DNA from: Zhengitettix transpicula
Lineage: Eukaryota; Arthropoda; Insecta; Orthoptera; Tetrigidae
Direction of reading: 5' to 3'
NCBI GenBank assembly: GCA_037074705.1
Contig: CM073590.1
Span: forward strand, 218,828,746 to 218,892,745
DNA: 64,000 nucleotides
Shown: piece by piece, positions 61,535 through 64,000 of the stretch
Layout of the letters: the number at the start of each line of letters is the position of its first letter
Position numbering within the stretch: the first letter of the stretch is position 1
Notes under the pieces: model-generated
What the model saw: only the letters and a program-made list of their open reading frames with translations
Told to the model about the DNA's origin: nothing
Database searches by the model: none
Made by a program: the position numbers and the translations under genes

Positions 61535-62180
61535 TGTAATTCGTTTTTTGAAAATTAAATATTTTCCTCTTATTTGTGATGTGTAATTTCAAAATATTAA
61601 CCATAGCGGCAAGTGAATATTCGAATTCAGAATCTGTGGGGGGAAAAAGTAATTACCAATTACAATTATTTTGATGTTAGGTGCCTCTTTTTCGGTAGGG
61701 TAAATGTGTGTTTCGTGTTACATTCTCTTTATTTTTACGATATTCATTCCTGCAACAATATAGATAGCGATAGGTACCTTGTATTAATCATTCTTCCAAG
61801 AGGGCGTAGTTGAATGTCACATCACAATTATTCAATTTGTTCATCTTGATTGTGACGATTTATACCATTGTTCACTTATCGATATAAGTTTTATGGAATA
61901 CGGTAGGGGTGCAGTCGTATTGCACTCCTTCCTGTCTACGCTTATCTTGAGAGCAAAAATACGTAATCTGATCACTGGTGTTTGCGAGATTTTTCCAGCG
62001 ATATCTAGTTCCAACGGTCAATTTTACTCTGATGATCCCCTCATGAAGTGGTCCTGAGAGGAGTTTTTCTCTTATTTGTTCATTGCCCAATAGAATTTGC
62101 TGTTTGTTTCTCAGCGACGGTTGTCTGTAGCGTTGGCGTAGCCTCAAGCTTTATTGGAGAACTTATCCCCCTCGATCAGT
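61535..62180. other. Noncoding stretch
   Basis: A 91-codon minus frame (61872-62147) in mixed-composition DNA resembles nothing I recognise. Confidence 0.35.
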
Positions 62181-62400
62181 CTTCGGATAAGGCATGTCCC
62201 CTGGGCAGGATTACGCAATAACGCAAGTAAGGAAGAAGCGCAAGGTCAGGCTGGTAAGGCAAGGCAAGGAAAGGAAAGGCGCCGTTCGTCGGGGGAGCAA
62301 TTCAACAAGCGCCTCTCGCGCAATGCTCACTGATAAGGCGGCGCTATCAAACTTGCGTCTTTATGGCTCCCTTGTGCGCTCCGTTGCTTGTTAATTCATA
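62181..62400. other. GC-rich island with basic frame
   Basis: Balanced to GC-rich with a purine-rich aaggc/aagga run near 62256-62280. The 66-codon plus frame (62194-62394) has a basic patch (RKKRKVRLVRQGKERKG) that looks like a nuclear-localisation signal, but it follows from the purine run. No family recognised. Confidence 0.25.
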
Positions 62401-62607
62401 TAGGCGTAATAGACCGTTTCCGTTCTTGATATCAAATAACTTTCAACTACGCTGTTGTTCGGTATACTTACGAATCGTGCAACAGTTACCTGCAGTCTGG
62501 CACGAATCCAAATTAAAAGTACTTTCAAGTAACTTGTAACTGTCTACCGATTGACGTGATAATTGTCGAAGAGAATATATTATAATTCAATAGTAACTGA
62601 GAAAGTA
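62401..62607. other. AT-rich noncoding stretch
   Basis: Separates the GC-rich island from the LINE remnant; nothing recognised. Confidence 0.5.
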
Positions 62608-63606
62608 CGATTTTTTTATTGGTATTTTATAATAGTGTCAACGTAAATGTTATTAGCGACCTTCTACATTAGTTACATGTATTGTATTTATTTCCATGGC
62701 GAAGATAGTGTTTATCATCAGTACTTCTTAGATTAGATGAGTAATTTGGGCACTGGTTATAAAAGCTAGTAATATTTTGGTTGCTTTTGGACCAGTGCAG
62801 AAATCTTTAAGAGTGTAGTTGGCTATAGTCTTCTTTCGGTTTTCCTCGTATTTTCTGCATTTAAACAGCACGTGTTGTATGGTGAGGGATTGGTTGCACT
62901 CATTACATATTGACTGGGGTAATCTGCAGAGCAAGTGTGAATGAGAAAGATTCGTATGCAGAGATCTTATCCGGGAAACTATTATCTGTGGAACTTCTTG
63001 GCAATTACCAGTTCAGATGACTAGGTTATTTCCTGATGGAAGAGTCAGTTGTTACCAATACGCCTCCTTGCTCGCCAAGTTGATTCTTTTTGAGCTCCTT
63101 GTATAGGTCGGAGGCTGTCCATACTGTTGATGTGTCAGGATGATCATGTTGTACGTTGGTAAAGACAGAGTCCGCTGCCTCGCTATGTGAGCATTAGTGG
63201 GGATCCAGATGTGGTGGTTTGATTTTTGACATGCAGATATGTAGAAGTAGTCTGATTTTGGAAATGTTGCCAATCCTGATTTTTGGGTTTAATGCTTCCA
63301 GGTAGTCGGAGCAGATTATAAAGTTGTTTAGAGGGGGTTCAATGCAGTATTCGAGAGCAATGAATATTGCGTAGATCTCCGCTGTCGTGATGGATGATGA
63401 TGAGTTGATCTTGGACACTTTCCTATGGTGCACGTTTATATACGCGCTTGTGGTTTTTGTTTTCGTTTTTGAGGCCTCGGTATACAGCTGCTGGGCAGGA
63501 TTTCCATATTTCTCCATCGCCGCGTGGAGATAGTTGTTGGCCTCCTTTTCTCGTAGTATTCTTTTGGGGATTTGGCTGAGTGAGATATCGATGAGACGTC
63601 CCAACT
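62608..63606 (-). mobile_element. 5'-truncated LINE with RNase H (I-like group)
   Basis: Minus-strand element: ORF2 C-terminal remnant, short 3' untranslated region with aggtcgctaataac, and a short A run (T run at 62611-62617 on the plus strand). The 5' end stops abruptly near 63606. RNase H-bearing LINEs include the I, R1 and related groups; which one is not resolved. Confidence 0.75.
62728..63604 (-). pseudogene. LINE ORF2 RNase H and C-terminal zinc-knuckle remnant
   Basis: In order on the minus strand: YTEASKT (about 63484-63464), where the first RNase H acid is E in place of D; TTAEIYAIFIALEY (about 63395-63354) with the catalytic E; ICSDYLEAL (about 63320-63294) with the second D. A frameshift near 63200-63240 leads to HIWIPTNAHIA, the usual WIPSH-type region. 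A further frame gives RIRSLHTNLSHSHLLCRLP, then a Cys-Cys-His-Cys array, CNEC...QHVLFKC (about 62900-62850). RNase H removes RNA from the copied hybrid during retrotransposition. Frameshifts and the changed first acid mark it as inactive. Confidence 0.85.
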
Positions 63607-64000
63607 AAATAAGTGAATTAAAAAAGCAATATAACTATAGACATTAGATTTGTGAAAACAGTTTTAACTTGGCCCGCCGTAATCAATTTCTTTTTAACTA
63701 CTCTGTAATAAAGAAGTTTATTTTTAAAGAAGTATTCAATCCCTTAATTCAAGCAGTTAAATGTTTTCTATACGTAATGAATATTTTAATTCCATGTTTT
63801 ATGATTATTTATTTCCTTTAATTAATATTCACAAAATAATAATTGAATCACCTAAATTTTTACTTATTATTTCGAGTTTACTTACGAAATCTTAATATCT
63901 ATTCGGAGAAAAAATAATTCCTGAGAAAATAAAACATTTATGTACTCCAATGCAATCTTGTCTAAGTAATTTAGAAGTTATGGATTCAATCGTAAAACAT
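63607..64000. other. AT-rich noncoding stretch
   Basis: Nothing recognised to the window end. Confidence 0.5.

Noticed and set aside
62194..62394. Basic RKKRKV frame as a nuclear protein
   Set aside because: The basic patch comes from a purine-rich aaggc/aagga run; no family or exon signals support it.

Overview
The window is about two thirds A+T and reads as a gene-poor stretch of an animal, most likely insect, nuclear genome. No host protein-coding gene could be supported on either strand, and no rRNA, recognisable tRNA gene, CRISPR array or bacterial operon was seen. The insect reading rests on the transposon mix: a DD34D mariner with matching ends, Penelope-like retroelements with hammerhead-type motifs, Jockey-type and RNase H-bearing LINE remnants, an LTR with TATA plus arthropod TCAGT initiator, and many A-tailed dispersed repeats. 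The taxon is not determined.

Layout. 1-5 kb: AT-rich DNA, a degenerate tandem/inverted repeat (2.87-3.30 kb) and two opposed hammerhead-like motifs. 5.06-5.9 kb: a solo LTR. 7.3-8.34 kb: two Penelope-like fragments head to head, the minus one with recognisable reverse transcriptase. 8.9-9.4 kb: first copy of an A-tailed repeat called here family A. 11.4-12.2 kb: tandem repeat ending in a short 3' module. 12.36-13.54 kb: a whole but dead mariner. 14.95-15.49 kb: the most complete family A copy, with a target-site duplication. 19.9-20.0 kb: a Penelope-tail palindrome. 21.45-21.62 kb: a perfect 84-bp tandem duplication. 22.2-30 kb: almost featureless AT-rich DNA. 30-33.2 kb: family A, a ~0.7-kb family B repeat and a hammerhead-like motif. 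36.7-40.4 kb: family A fragment, second mariner remnant, Jockey-type LINE 3' half. 43.5-53 kb: family A copies, TA microsatellites, a 46-bp duplication, another Penelope tail and an unexplained GC-rich open block. 55.5-58 kb: second family B copy and second LTR. 59-64 kb: family A fragments, the best-preserved hammerhead-like motif and an RNase H-bearing LINE remnant on the minus strand.

Nothing here works as a pathway. The window records successive insertion and decay. The more interesting signals are paired changes in a stem shared by several hammerhead-like motifs, the 5'-truncated A-tailed family A (nine copies in 64 kb), two different repeat bodies sharing one ~125-bp 3' module, and several GC-richer islands that may be regulatory DNA or undetected exons.
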